The position numbers were made by a program, and so were the translations under genes. From Notospermus geniculatus (lineage: Eukaryota > Nemertea > Pilidiophora > Heteronemertea > Lineidae): a DNA stretch of 64,000 nt. The stretch lies in NCBI GenBank assembly GCA_002633025.1, contig NMRB01000687.1:134420-198419 (forward strand). The letters run 5' to 3'. Position 1 is the first letter of the stretch, and every line of letters starts with the position of its first letter. The notes below the pieces were generated by a model. The model did not search any database, was not told where the DNA came from, and saw only the letters and a program-made list of their open reading frames with translations. Below are positions 51,317 through 63,090 of this stretch, one piece after another.

Positions 51317-52428
51317 AGGGGCTGGGCAGAAATGAAGGGCTGTTACAAGTTCGGCATAACTCTGAAACTACTGTTTCGATTTGCTTGAAACTTGCACAGA
51401 TGATGCTTTGTACTGAATGATTAACAACTATGATGACACAAAAACAATTGCATCATTCTTTGCTAATTAAATTATGGAGACAATGCCAGATTTCAGAGGC
51501 CTAGAAAGACTAGGAATAGTCATTATTTCACCGCAGAATTTCACATGGGCCCGTGTGTCACATAGAATGCTAGCAAGTTTGTGTGATATCTGTTAACTAC
51601 TTGAATAATTTTCTACAAAAAATGGTATTTTAGATTTCTGGTTCACAGGCCCTACAGCTGCAAGTTGAGCAAGCTTTTACAAAGCCATTCAACCGATCTG
51701 AAACTGACCACAGGCCCGGGAACCAGTGATGTCACCAAAAAATGACCCAATGGAACTGTGCATTGAGAGCAGAAAATGCACACTTCACATGAATCACCTT
51801 AGGTTGGAATGTCGTTGGTCGAAAGTATTTTCAGTTTGTATTGCAAGCATTTAATACAGCGTGGCATATTGGTACAATAGATCTCAAACCAAGGGACATG
51901 ATATCGTACATGGAATCAACAGTTGAATGGTTGGACAAACGACTCTCATTTCATGCATCCTAACAACATTCAAACAGAAGGTAATTCATGTGAAATGTAA
52001 TATGCAGTGTATTCTTTGATTGAGTCATTCTGGGTCATTCCAGGCATGTGGTCAGTTCTCACATTGGTTTGAATGGCTTTTGTAAAAGCTTTCTCAACTT
52101 GCAGAGGTTAGGCATGTCAACCAAAAATCTAAAATACATTTTTTTGTGGAAAATAATTAAAATAATTCACTCATATCACGCAAACTAATAGCATTCTACG
52201 TGACACAGGCCCATGTGAAATTCTGCGGTGAAATAACGACTATTCCTTGTCTTTCTAGGCCTCTGAAATCTAGCATTGTCTCCCTAATTAGTAAAGAGCG
52301 ATGCAATTGTTTTTGTGTCATCATAGTTGTTAAACAGTTTCAAGCAAATCGAAACAGTAGTTTCAGAGTTATGCCAAACTTGTAACAACCCTTTATTTCT
52401 GCCCAGCCCCTTTGATATATCAAAATCT
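51313..52428. repeat. Large foldback, about 370-bp arms
   Basis: AAAGGGGCTGGGCAGAAATG at the left is mirrored by the right end (ATTTCTGCCCAGCCCCTTT). The arms at 51313-51690 and about 52065-52428 match with moderate divergence. The middle is unique. No coding frame. The mirrored 61- and 81-codon frames are by-products. Confidence 0.85.
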
Positions 52429-52734
52429 CCTGATATTTTAATCACCCGGACACGTGAGGCTGAGAATTTTGTCACAGTCCAGTCCTTGGATAAGACTTGT
52501 TTCATGTTGCTTAGTTGACAATATGGCAAGTTATCTCAAAATATCAAATTCGCCGTGACTATTTGCACAGCAAGTTGCTGTGAAAACAGTACAATATTTC
52601 TTAGTTTTCGCACTGCTTACACAGCAGATTCTAAACCAATGAAAACGCGAGATCATAATGAGGATGCATTACGATAATTTATGCACGGGGCGTATTAAAC
52701 AACGTATTGATTATTCACGCGCCCTGTTTTCAGC

Positions 52735-52807
52735 CTGTTGACTAGCGCAGTGCAAAGACGTAGGGCCTGTAACGCAAAGGTCCCGGGTTCGAATCCCGGT
52801 GGTCCCT
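52735..52807 (+). repeat. tRNA-like sequence with A and B boxes
   Basis: TAGCGCAGTGC (A-box-like) and GGGTTCGAATCCC with a good T stem (CCGGG/CCCGG, loop TTCGAAT) are followed by TGGTCCC. The acceptor 5' strand and anticodon stem do not pair well, and a long pyrimidine tract follows. A SINE head or tRNA pseudogene is more likely than a working tRNA. Confidence 0.5.
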
Positions 52808-52970
52808 TTTAGGTTTTTTCTTTTTTCCCCTTTTTTCCTTTCTTTTCTTTTCTCAGAGAACTGTTGTGAATCTTTTAAATTTCTACATGGAACAATTGGT
52901 TAATTAATCTTGGTGACACTGATAAAATCGGCTACAGAATTGTCACATCAACAGGGGCAAGGGCACACCC

Positions 52971-53663
52971 TTGTATTCGGACTCATCCCCAGGAGAGTTA
53001 GCTATGCGACTGACGAAAACCGACAGAATGCGTCACATTTTGGTGTCTAACACTTGGGTCATCACACAGAAACAGGCTGCAATACCAGATGACGGACCTG
53101 ACCTAGGCACCTATCGGAGTATAAGAACATCTTACGCAGCATCTGATCAGCTGGAAAAAGTTCAAAGGGAGGCTGCCATCGTCTGCTCGGGCGCCTATCG
53201 GCACACCTCACATGAAGCCCTACTTGACGAGCTAGGCTGGGATCGCCTTTCCACCAGACGAAAGATCTCAAAATTAAAAATTATGTACAAAATCTATAAC
53301 AATACTGCTCCCAACTACCTTATAAATGACTTCACAGTATTAACCCATCGTCCCAGAAACTATAACCTCAGGAACAACCAAAATCTTGGTGAACCACTTG
53401 CTCGCTTGAGCTGTTTTCATCAATCCTTTATCCCATCCGTGACAAAACTGTGGAATACACTTCCTCTAGATGTACGTACCACTCCAACTTTAACTTCATT
53501 TACAACAAGAATACGAAATATATATTGCCGCCAAAGCAACAAACTCCTTTCCCTCAATACTGGCTCGATTCAAGGAGCCAGACTACATGCTAGACTTAGA
53601 ATGGGCCTTTCCGCACTCAACTATCATCGCTTTACGTACAATTTTATCAATGACAGTAAATGA
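52971..53663 (+). pseudogene. LINE ORF2 C-terminal fragment
   Basis: From about residue 50 the plus-strand frame carries the region found after the reverse transcriptase in CR1/L2/Jockey-type elements: KVQREAAIVCSGAYRHTSHEALL, then RRKISKLKIMYKI and WNTLPLDVR. The RT core itself is missing. The N-terminal about 50 residues are unrelated flank. It ends in TGA at 53661-53663. A 5'-truncated dead copy. Confidence 0.75.
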
Positions 53664-54477
53664 CGATAGACTGACGATCGATAACTTCCGGCGGCAGGAG
53701 ATGAACACGTGATCACTCCACAACAAAAATGGACGGAGGATCACATTCGGAACTTCCGAAGGCAACTGCTCGGCAATTTCCGTGACAACTCGCGCTGCCC
53801 AGTGGACAGATGAGCAGCAGTTCGCCTCAGGTCGTTCCGAATGGGAGGTTCAGTGAGAAGGTATGGAGTGCGATGAGAGTAAAAAAGTCTGCGTAGGCCT
53901 CCACTTATTTAAGGAGCGTGCATGACCAAGAAGGATTGACGATCCATCTTCTTCATTCTGGCGGGTCAGATCTGCACAAATTAGTGACCAGGCATGCAAT
54001 GAAGGGGCAACTGAGGCCACAATGTCTAACATAATGCAAAAAATCATATTTTTCTAACTTTGGTAGGCCTACGGCAGGCAATGTCGAGTTTGGAGCGAGT
54101 CCCGGCCACCTGTGCCACACACTTTTAGGGAACAACTAGTGCCCCACGCATACTATTTTGCCCTGAAGTGAATCCCCACCTGATACATTTTATAGTACTG
54201 GCGTATCCATGTCGAGTCCCCCACTTCCAAAATACTGCAGACTGGCGAGTTAGTGTCGAGTGCCTGAGGAGGGGGGGTCCGGGATTAACTTGATAGCTGC
54301 ATTAGAGTACATATTATACATAGTATAACAGGAACGTAAGAGTTCAGAAACAAGGCCTAGATGCATCCAAATGAAAACTCTGAGCCATCCTAGACGGCTG
54401 TCGTCCGGTCGAGACTACTTCATTCGGGACCCGCTCTTCTCCGTCCGAACCGTATCATGGGATGTGTCGTTCAAGTC
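53664..54477. other. Gene-less stretch
   Basis: No gene or clear repeat. It may include 3' untranslated sequence of the minus-strand frame ending at 54478. Confidence 0.4.
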
Positions 54478-55440
54478 TCATATCACACGATAGTAAACTT
54501 CAACTGAAACGAAATGCTCTTGCACGCCCGGCGCCATCCTTGAAGAACGTTTAAAATGCAATACTGCACCATCGGTGGGGTTGAATACGTAATGAGTTGA
54601 AACCCAATCGTTGATACCCGGGTAAAAGGTCGCAATTTTCTCTGTAAACGTTTTTTTCCCGGGGCACTTTTTGACGAAACCGTCCTTAGGGTAACAAATA
54701 ATTTTAATTCCACTCACGATAAGCCTCGGAACACAAAACAAGAACAACATATTGGAAAATGTACTGACATCTACCATGAAATGACCTCGGGGGCAGTGCT
54801 TAATGAATTGCCTAGGCGAAAATTTTGTTTCCTGGTAATTATCCATCAAAACATACGCCAGGAAGTATCCTGATCCTTTGTAAGTGTAAACGTCCCTAAC
54901 GACAACCTCTGGTTCCCTTTTTAAAGGGAAGACGATTCCATTTGTAAGGACAAAATGGACTCGACCAGTTTCATTTGACAAACTGATGTCATAAATTGTG
55001 GCGCCGATGAAATTTCGAAGACAATGCACGACGCCTTTCTCCTGATATCCCAAAAATATTTCAAACCGTACCTCTCCGGATTTGCATTTATTCGAGCTGG
55101 GTACGATGATATTTCCTTCAAATACTCCCCGTTTGACGTCATAGAGCAGGCGGATTTCTTTCCGCCGGGTGGGGAGAGTAAACACCATGTAACCCTTGCA
55201 AATAGCTCTTTCAAACTCAAGTATGCCTTTTTTATAAAACGAAGTCTTATACTGGATTCCAAAGTAGTCCCCCTTGAACGTATACACAACGACATTGCTA
55301 TAGGGTGTTTCCTTCTGCTTTTTAATCTTGACTATATTCCCTGATGCACGGTCCGGGAACCAATGATCACCTTTGGTCAAACTCAACTGTGGCCGGAATG
55401 CGATCACTTTTCCTAGTTTATACTTAATCCTCGCTGGCTC
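54478..55440 (-). CDS. Unrecognised 309-codon open frame, possible terminal exon
   Basis: The longest open frame in the flanks that is not an obvious transposon protein. The minus-strand frame is open from about 55440 to TGA 54478-54480, with no ATG before the internal MVFTLPTRR; the first in-frame GTG is at 55407. A pyrimidine-rich tract and AG just upstream (CTGTCTTGTC ... TTTAAG) resemble a 3' splice site, so this may be the last exon of a gene. The product alternates short hydrophobic strands with charged turns (YTYKGSGYFLAYVLM, VHFVLTNGIVFPL, FEIFLGYQEKG), suggesting beta-rich domains. There is no signal peptide or repeat. I do not recognise the family. Repeats of the window do not overlap it. 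Confidence 0.5.
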   Translation of the reverse strand, partial: EPARIKYKLGKVIAFRPQLSLTKGDHWFPDRASGNIVKIKKQKETPYSNVVVYTFKGDYFGIQYKTSFYKKGILEFERAICKGYMVFTLPTRRKEIRLLYDVKRGVFEGNIIVPSSNKCKSGEVRFEIFLGYQEKGVVHCLRNFIGATIYDISLSNETGRVHFVLTNGIVFPLKREPEVVVRDVYTYKGSGYFLAYVLMDNYQETKFSPRQFIKHCPRGHFMVDVSTFSNMLFLFCVPRLIVSGIKIICYPKDGFVKKCPGKKTFTEKIATFYPGINDWVSTHYVFNPTDGAVLHFKRSSRMAPGVQEHFVSVEVYYRVI

Positions 55441-55910
55441 CTTAAAGGATCATTTAGACAAGACAGAATAACGTGTCACGTTATGACCACCATTGCTGGT
55501 TTACAGAACAATGTGTATCATACGCATGCCAGTCAACCATCCCCGTATTAGCGCACTCAATGTTGATTTCGAGCTCCGAGGCCAACGCGCCAAGCACAAG
55601 GCCATTAAGAAAATCCTCCATGGCCGGCGGGATAAGCCATGCCATACAGATTCCAACGAAGATGGTAGCCTAGTTTGTTTCGTCCTTCTAACTATTGTTT
55701 ATTTTGTACAGTGGTTTGATGCCTACTTTGGCTGAATCGGTAGATGTCGTCCTGGGTAACCCTAAAGTTTACCCAGGACAAACATGGGTAACCCTAAAAG
55801 TTACCCAGGACGATCCTGGGTAAACTTTAGGGGACTAAAGTTTACCCAGTTTGAAATTCGCGCACTTTTTCACCTGCAGTCGAGGATCTTGAAAACGGCA
55901 CTTCAGTCAT
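55441..55910. other. Gene-less stretch with CTGGGTAAACTTTAG inverted repeats
   Basis: 55745-55850 has five copies of GGGTAA(C/A)...TTTA(C/G) motifs in both orientations (CTGGGTAAACTTTAG, CTAAAGTTTACCCAG), a small foldback. No gene is seen. Confidence 0.5.
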
Positions 55911-56147
55911 ATGTCAGTGCAAGAAATCCATCAAATCGGCAAAAAAATGGCAGCTGATAACGTCACTCGTGTTGCTGCGGAGGATTTGCAGCTGTATTTG
56001 AATTCGATCGCATCTTATAGGGACGGTCAGTTCACATCTAAAGGTCGAGAAATCAAAACGAAAATGGTTAAGGTCGTGAAAGGAAAATACGAACTGCGTG
56101 ACGGTGTAAAACGTGACCCCCAAACTGCAGTGGCTAGTTCGGGATGA
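55911..56147 (+). CDS. Doubtful small open frame (78 codons)
   Basis: The frame has varied composition (KKMAADNVTRVAAEDLQLYLN) and could be a short helical exon. A pyrimidine stretch with TGCAG lies about 40 bp upstream. A 122-codon frame is open on the opposite strand. I do not recognise a family. Listed as a weak candidate only. Confidence 0.2.
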   Translation: MSVQEIHQIGKKMAADNVTRVAAEDLQLYLNSIASYRDGQFTSKGREIKTKMVKVVKGKYELRDGVKRDPQTAVASSG

Positions 56148-56403
56148 TAAGCGGCGCTGTGGAGGCATGGGCACCTGTAGGCTATCGCTGATGAGTAGGT
56201 ACAACAAATGTACAAGGCGTCCGTTATACATGTTATATATAGATAGCCCGGATAGAGAGTTAAGGTACATTTTGCTGCTCACAATGTAGGCCTAAAGGTG
56301 GGACAACATGCACGACCATGACGACAGACACCGTGCGCTGAGGAATTTTCGTGTGTTGCTACATTGAAAACATACCAATTTCAACCTCGACCGCACCAAG
56401 GTA

Positions 56404-56530
56404 CAGAAAAGCACAAAATTGACACACAAAATGATAATAAACAAGAAGTCAATCTCCAGAATTCACGAATTTTCGACCCCAACCGGGGTCTTTTTCAAGT
56501 GGAACTTTACAATCTGAAACTCTAGAAAAG
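56404..56530 (-). repeat. GACCCCGGTTGGGGTC repeat, copy 3
   Basis: Nearly identical to 41945-42071. It lies about 600 bp from the Penelope-like fragment, downstream of it on the same (minus) strand. Confidence 0.75.
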
Positions 56531-57109
56531 ACTGAGCTGAAACCCGAATGTAGAACTACATAACCTGTGCAGACAGGATAAACAAGCAATTAAGGAAAGA
56601 ATAGTGTCCAAGCCCTACGGGTGGTTGCTGGACCTAATTTAATGAGTGGATATAATTAAGGAGAAACTAATTTAGCTGAAAGAAAAGGGTTGAACAACTG
56701 CAGGGCTGCCCAGCCCGACCACAAGCAGAGCGCAAGCAACTGGTGCAGAGCTTCATTTGGCTGAAAGAAAGTTTATAAATTAATAAATATGACATGTGTA
56801 ATACATAACAAGCACAAAGCGAAAAGATGCACAAAGGTCAACACAAAGTAAAGGAATATAAAGGAAGTCAACTTCCAGATTTGTAGGAAAAAAACAGAAT
56901 GGATAATGCAAATCACTGAGCAATGAGAAGAATAGGGCGAGGAGGACCAGAGCAAAAAAAGGGGGGGGGGAAGGAGAGGGAAAAAACAAGGCCTAGACCA
57001 GAAGGGGAGCCACAGTGCCCTCCGCAACTGGAAAACCTAAAACGAAATAGGCCTACCAGGGGGAGAGAAAATAGGAAGAACACGAATGCCAAACTGGGGT
57101 CTCAGGGCC
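56531..57109. other. Gene-less stretch between Penelope remnant and repeat
   Basis: Contains a G-run (56962-56970). Probably 3' Penelope-like sequence, but no feature is defined. Confidence 0.4.
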
Positions 57110-57345
57110 TCAGCATCTTGTGTTAAGACCTGAGGGGGAGATGGTTTTAAGGGTCCACATCCATTTCGACTCTGTTTGAAGGAGAGTCGTCTCATCTGGA
57201 CATGTCTCGAGGATGGTGAACAACACGTCTGTGACAGAATGTCCTGGCAACTTAAAGTGGGCATAGAGTATCGAGCAGTCACGATCATCCTCTCTCCCTA
57301 ATCTGATGTTGGACTCATGGTTGTTCATCCAATTCGGCCCTACTT
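57110..57345 (-). pseudogene. Penelope-like GIY-YIG endonuclease remnant
   Basis: The minus-strand frame reads NNHESNI, then AHFKLPGHSVTDVLF, then ESKWMWTLKTISPSGLN. These match the C-terminal part of GIY-YIG endonucleases carried by Penelope-like retroelements: His-rich HF..PGHS, E..W...L.T..P.GLN. No reverse transcriptase is found upstream, and the catalytic GIY-YIG start is degraded. The copy 3 repeat at 56404-56530 could be its 3' terminal region. Confidence 0.65.
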
Positions 57346-58482
57346 TGATGCTTCATGTACTCCCGTGTACAATGTTCGTAGTGTACTTGCATTGAAGGTC
57401 ATGATGCAACGGTTGGATTCGTAATACTAGTCAGTACGCTGGCGCTACCACGGACATTGACAGTCTTTTGGGTTGGAGAGGCATTCAAAACATGGCGGAC
57501 GGTCGTTTGAAATATGGTGGATGGGCACTTATTTGAAATTTACGCCGCGCAATGGCGCGGCTTATTTTATAAAACCTCCATGCGCTGCTTTTAATAATCT
57601 AGTTCAGCTTTGGACTGTGCCATGCAGACCTTTCTAACGAGGTTGGTGGCCTCGTTGTGGAATAGGTCGGGTTTCTTATTGGGATAAGCTGGTTTCTTTA
57701 CTGGAAGCCTTACTGGATCACTACTGGTTTTATATCGGTTTTCATACTGGATTTCGGTGAGGGTGATATAACACTATCAAACGCATCCTCTCAGACAATT
57801 ATATTACGTTAACTTTTGCGCCCTTGACCAGCTTAGGGTGCAAGCGGCCATTGAATGGTACAAACTTCTGACGTCATATGCTGAGAACGTTGGACCGCTA
57901 TCTTTGTGGGAAAGGACTACAAAACGTACGAGCACGCATAATGCATTGGATGAAGAATGCATGAGCCTATCCATCACCACAGCCGATCATATATTATCTG
58001 TCATTTATTCTGAACTGCCGTAGGATCAAGTTGTGAAGTGAATTACCTTCTTTTGAAACATCTCAGCTAGCGGATACCTCACAGCTTCGTGTTTCTCCAT
58101 GCATGTCCCCCGCCGGTCACTCATCTGACACACACGACTGCCGCGTATTGGAATCGTCGCGAAGGTCGTGCAATTCATAACTGTGAGACAGACAGCAGCA
58201 CATGAAATACGCGACTTTTCTTCTCCATCATCCAAAGACGGTGACCGTAAAATCCAACCTGTCACGACGATTTGGTAAACAGTGAATTTCATCTCGAGAG
58301 GCCACAGTATTCCTTCCCTCCTGCGCCAAACAACCCCGCGTTAAGGGAGTCCTCTATTGGCAGTGTTATTAAACTACGCCTTATCAATCTCGTCCCATGT
58401 TGAGTACTAGTAACTCTCGTTCCTAGGATATCCACGTAAACGTTGTATTGTAATCGTAACCCTAAACACTCGGACGAAATGC
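57346..58482. other. Gene-less stretch
   Basis: 57825-57910 is related to 2640-2720 (CTTCTGACGTCATATG). Otherwise nothing is recognised. Confidence 0.4.
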
Positions 58483-59258
58483 CATCCTGAAGAAATCAGG
58501 TCCTCTTAGCTTACCTCCAAACTCGCACGCACGAGGCCCTGAACAAACCAGCAGCATTTCGTGGAGTACTGCCGCCGAGAAAACATGCGGCCAATCAGCG
58601 CGCTGCAATCAAAGTAAGCCCCGCCTCCTGCAAAGATTTATGCTAATGACTTTTCCTACAGCTGTCTGTTGCTTTTGAGGCGAGCGAAAACTCGCGCTTT
58701 GGCTGTAAAATGCTGCGCTTTTTCATCATTTGGGGTTGACTAAGATGACATTTTGGGTGAATAATGTCATATGCTATACAAATGATCTGTTATTCGCTTC
58801 AGAATGCAGCGTATTACGTTGAATGGGAGATGTTTACTCGTCCAAAGCCGTAGGTCAAATGAATCACCTGCCATGTTCGACAGAGTTGCGTTGCTAGTCA
58901 CGTGACCAGTGTTGTCAGGCAACGTGCTTCTGGTATCCGTGAAGCTTGGCTGTTCCGAGTGTGTTATTCCCCCACCGTAAAAGGAATAATATCGAAGTAA
59001 ATAACCAAATATGTGATAAAAGCAGCAGAATGTATGATTGCCAACGCTTAGAAAGTAGCAATAAAGAATAAATTAGACCAGTCTTGCTGGTCTTTGAGAA
59101 TTTGTAAGTTTCATATGGCCACAGTGAGGAATCAGTATCGGGAGTAAGCTATCTAGACGTCATGGCCATTCTACTCCACAGAACGTGGCTGGTTTGTTCA
59201 GGGCCTCGTGCGTGCGAGTTAGGGAGGTAAGCTAAGAGGACCTGATTTCTTCAGGATG
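58483..59258. mobile_element. 776-bp TIR element with 9-bp target duplication
   Basis: CATCCTGAAGAAATCAGGTC is mirrored by GACCTGATTTCTTCAGGATG; the TIRs are about 85-90 bp. ACGAAATGC lies on both sides (58474-58482 and 59259-59267). Non-coding. A 9-bp duplication and long TIRs point to a Mutator-like type. Confidence 0.9.
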
Positions 59259-59309
59259 ACGAAATGCAAGACTACAATATGGAGAATGATGCAAACACAG
59301 TCCGTGGCG

Positions 59310-60779
59310 CCGGCTATCTAGATTTTTATCTAGATTTTGCTAAAGCGTTTGACAGTGTGCCTCATTCCCTGCTTTTGCACAAATTAAGATCTTTTGGTGT
59401 TTGTGGTCGTCTGCTGACCTGGTTAGCGTCTTACCTTACAAACAGGTCTCAAAGAGTAGTTTTGCAAGGCACTATGTCTTCAACGTTGCCAGTCCTGTCA
59501 GGTGTTCCGCAGGGTTCAATTTTGGGACCCTTGCTTTTTACGTCGTACATAAATGATCTTTGTAGTGCATTGAACGATGAAACTTTGGTTGGGCTGTTTG
59601 CGGACGACTCTAAGATTGGTCGACAGATAAGTTCTTATGATGATTGCTTGCTACTTCAGAATGACCTTGAGAGCATAAGTGCTTAGAGTGAGACGTGGGG
59701 TATGAATTTCAGCCCCGGCAAGTGTGTGCATATGTGTATCACTAGGAAGCTGAGACCCCTGAGATTTTATTACAATATTAATGGAACAGTGTTGAATAGT
59801 GTTGATAGTTTTAAGGATCTAGGCGTGACATTTCAGTCAGACCTGTGCTGGAACTTACATGTAGACAACATTGTGAATGGTGCTAATCGTGTATGGGGTA
59901 TGATCAGGAGAATCTGTGGTTGGAATGCGGGTGTTGATTTGTATCGGATGCTTTATCAGAGNACTGGGTTTTTGACATAATCTAGGATTTTGTCGACAAA
60001 AACTCAGTTTATGAACAAAATCATGGTTTTTGCTTCAAAAACAGTGTTTTTGTAAAAAATAACTAGCATTTTGACATAAACTGAGTTTTTGTCGACAAAA
60101 TGATAGTTTTAGGGACAAAATCTTAGATTCTGTGACAAATTCTGTGAGAAATTGCCGACTTGTGTTTTATGCACCAGTGTTTTTATGGAACTCATGATTT
60201 TGACGTGTCGCCTTATCTTGTGCACCATACCCGAAGAGACGATCCCTTATTGCTACAATGCGCTAGGTTCCGCACCGAATCGTTCGCGGCGTCTTTCCTT
60301 TTGCGCACGGTTTGGTGCTGGAATGATCTTCCCCATGATATAAGAGCGACACAGACTTTATCTTGTTTTAAGAACAAATTGTATTCATTTTATAAGGTTA
60401 AGTTTTTAGAAGTTGATTTTAGAAGTACATGTATGTGTAGTCTGGTTAGCTTCTGTCGCTGCCACGATTGCAGACCAACGTAGATTGTTGCCATAGTGGT
60501 CTGCGGTAGTGGCAGTGTGGAGCTACCCAGACTTTCTGGGAGGGACAATTTTAAAGGCTTCGGCCTACGGTCTTCTCCCTGTGGGTTTTTCTTCGGAAAT
60601 TTTATTTGTCATATTCAACGCTAAATGTTTTAGATGTACATGTATGTTTTATCAATTCTGTGATATCTGTATGTATAATGTTTTAAGGGATGTTTTATCT
60701 ATATGTATGCTTTGATGAAGAATTTACCCACGAATTTAAAATAAATAAATAAAATAAATAAATAAATAAAAAAACTGAG
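59310..60779 (+). pseudogene. Jockey/CR1-like LINE 3' fragment
   Basis: RT motifs LDFAKAFDSVPH, GVPQGSILGPLLF and the catalytic FADDS are present (frame 59264-59686), then a TAG. A further frame from 59702 continues with FKDLGVTF. An insertion at about 59963-60140 is made of GTTTTTGTCGACAAAA-type inverted blocks. C-terminal motifs resume at about 60160 (WCWNDLPHDIRA). An (AAATA)n tail at 60739-60779 marks the 3' end. 5'-truncated and dead. One unresolved base is at 59962. Confidence 0.85.
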
Positions 60780-61050
60780 TTTTTAGCTCAGCTGACCAAA
60801 GGTCAGCGGAGCTAGTCATATGTATACTGAGTGGCGTCCGTCTGTGTGTCTGTGTGTGTGTGTGTGTGTCGTCCGTTAAACTGGCACGTTTCGCAACCGC
60901 AAGGCCGAGGGTCATGAAAGTTGGTGGAGGGGTAGGCCCTAGGAAGGACTCGAAACAGGACCAAAAATTTTTGCGATCTGACCTACATTCTGCTTTCCAG
61001 GGGGCATTTTCCGTAAAATGGAAAATCCCAATAACTCGGTCCAGAGGCAA

Positions 61051-61281
61051 TACTGTAAAGCAAGATAATTTCGCAGCTGGAAATGTTCGCGAATCAAGAA
61101 TTATAGACATATTCGCAGCAGGATATTTTCGCGAGTCTCTGCCATTTTTTCATTTTTTTTTCACGGTCTATATTTATCACTTGCCTGTACTTATATTCGC
61201 GACAGGAAATTTTCGCGACTCATACACTCTCGCGAAATTCGCGATAATTTCCTGCATGCGGAATTTTCCTGCTTTACAGTA
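61051..61281. mobile_element. MITE with TACTGTAAAGC ends
   Basis: TACTGTAAAGC at the left is mirrored by GCTTTACAGTA. The interior repeats TTTCGCGA/TCGCGAA blocks. The sequence is bordered by TA as part of the motif. Probably a mariner-type derivative. Confidence 0.8.
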
Positions 61282-62679
61282 TATCAAACTGAAATTGATA
61301 GGGTATGAAGCTTGATTTCTGGTACACCAAGTGCAATGGAAATTAATTCGAAATTTGTTCTCCAGGGGGCGNACCCCAATAACTCGGTCCAGAGGCAATA
61401 TAGCTTTTTTGGTTCACCAAGTGCAATGGAAATTAATTCGAAATTTGTTCTCCAGGGGGCGCTAGGTGACAAAATAGAAAACAGCACTATTTAAATTTCC
61501 CGCGCCAGTTACTTTGACATGTTGGATGCTCTTTTGTTCATGGAATGAGGAATCATGGGAAATATCGTGTGCTTGCACAAAGTGAATCGAGAAGAAATAT
61601 ACCTATGATCATCGCATAAAATCCCAGTGATCATAGACAATCGCTTTATGAAATCATACGTGAGTGGTATTTTAGAGTATCATCAAACAATAACTGAAAT
61701 TATTTTTCATCAAAACGACATGAGTGGGTTCAAAATATGACGATATATATTGGAAAAAAGTCACAATGATCGAAACGACAACAGCGATCTCGGCTTCATG
61801 CACGTCATTCCAAGTCTTCGACTCGGGTTGCTTTCATAGTGTGCTGCCTTAGAAATTGTTAAAATTGCACATATTTAGATTATTTGATACATATTTAGTC
61901 TGATTGGGACCATTAACGACGGATATGATAATTTTGGTGCTATCATCAATGAGGCCTATCGTCGGCCCCTCATTCTCACTGCTCGATCTCTAATCGGCTT
62001 CTCATTGGTCATTTCGAGTCTCCGACTCTGGCTGTTTTTGTTGCGTATGACAATAAAAATTCCTTATATTTCACACATTCCGGTAGCATGACATGTCTTT
62101 AGTTTGATTGGGACCATCAACGACGAAAAGACAGGGAACTATTGGTTTCATCAGGTGAAGTTCAGGACACATCGCTCTCCACAACGCGACACGGCGACAG
62201 TCATTATGGATGTTGTCTTATTTGTTTTCAGTTGATAAACCGAGAAGAGACGAATTATGTCCCTGCCGCGGCTTATCCTTCCTCAACGAAGTTCATGTTG
62301 AACTGTCGGAGACGGTCAAAACACCCTGTTGTATTGAATGGCAAGCTACTATTGAATGGCGGACAGCATCGCCAGATCTATGAAGTTCCATATGTCCTTT
62401 CTCACTTCATCCACCATTAGTGACGTCAGTCGTGGATTGGTTCCCATATTAACTCCTTCCCACCCAATGCATCTCAAAGGATATCTATCTCACTTCACTT
62501 CACCACGAATTGCAGGCCTATCTGGTATTAACCCATTGTCACCAAGTAGGTCTAATACAACATCCATCTCGACTCATAAGTGATATAGGCCTATTAACCC
62601 CTTCCCATCTGATGCGAGGGTCCGTGATTTCGAGTCCGGCGGAGAGTTAGTACCGGACTACTTAAAGCCAAGTTGAGCC

Positions 62680-63090
62680 AAGGTAGTTATGTTTGTTATT
62701 ATCAAACTAAAATGAAGTGTTGNTAATGAAGTGTAGGTTTAAAGTGACCTAATTCCATGACCTAGTGACCTACTTAAATACCAGTTGAGCCAAGGTAGTC
62801 ATGCTTGGTATCAACTAAAGGTAATGAAGTGTAGGTTTGAAGTGACCTACTTCCATGACCTAGTGACCTATTTAAAGACCAGTTGCGCCAAGGTAGTCAT
62901 GTTTGGTATCAAACGAAAGGTAATGAAGTGTAGGTTTAACCTACTTCCATGACCTAGTGACCTACTTAAAAACCAGTTGAGCCAAGGTAGCCATATTTGG
63001 TATCAAACAAAAGGTAATGAAGTGTAGGTTTAAAGCGACCTACTTCCATGACCTAGTGACCTACTTAAAGACCAGTTGAGCCAAGGTGTC
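62680..63090 (+). repeat. Tandem array of about 95-98-bp units
   Basis: GACCTACTTCCATGACCTAGTGACCTACTTAAA-type blocks recur about every 95-98 bp. Related in layout to 12762-13195. Confidence 0.75.

Noticed and set aside
52735-52807. Functional tRNA gene
   Set aside because: The B box and T arm are good, but the acceptor and anticodon stems do not pair; a SINE head or pseudogene fits better.
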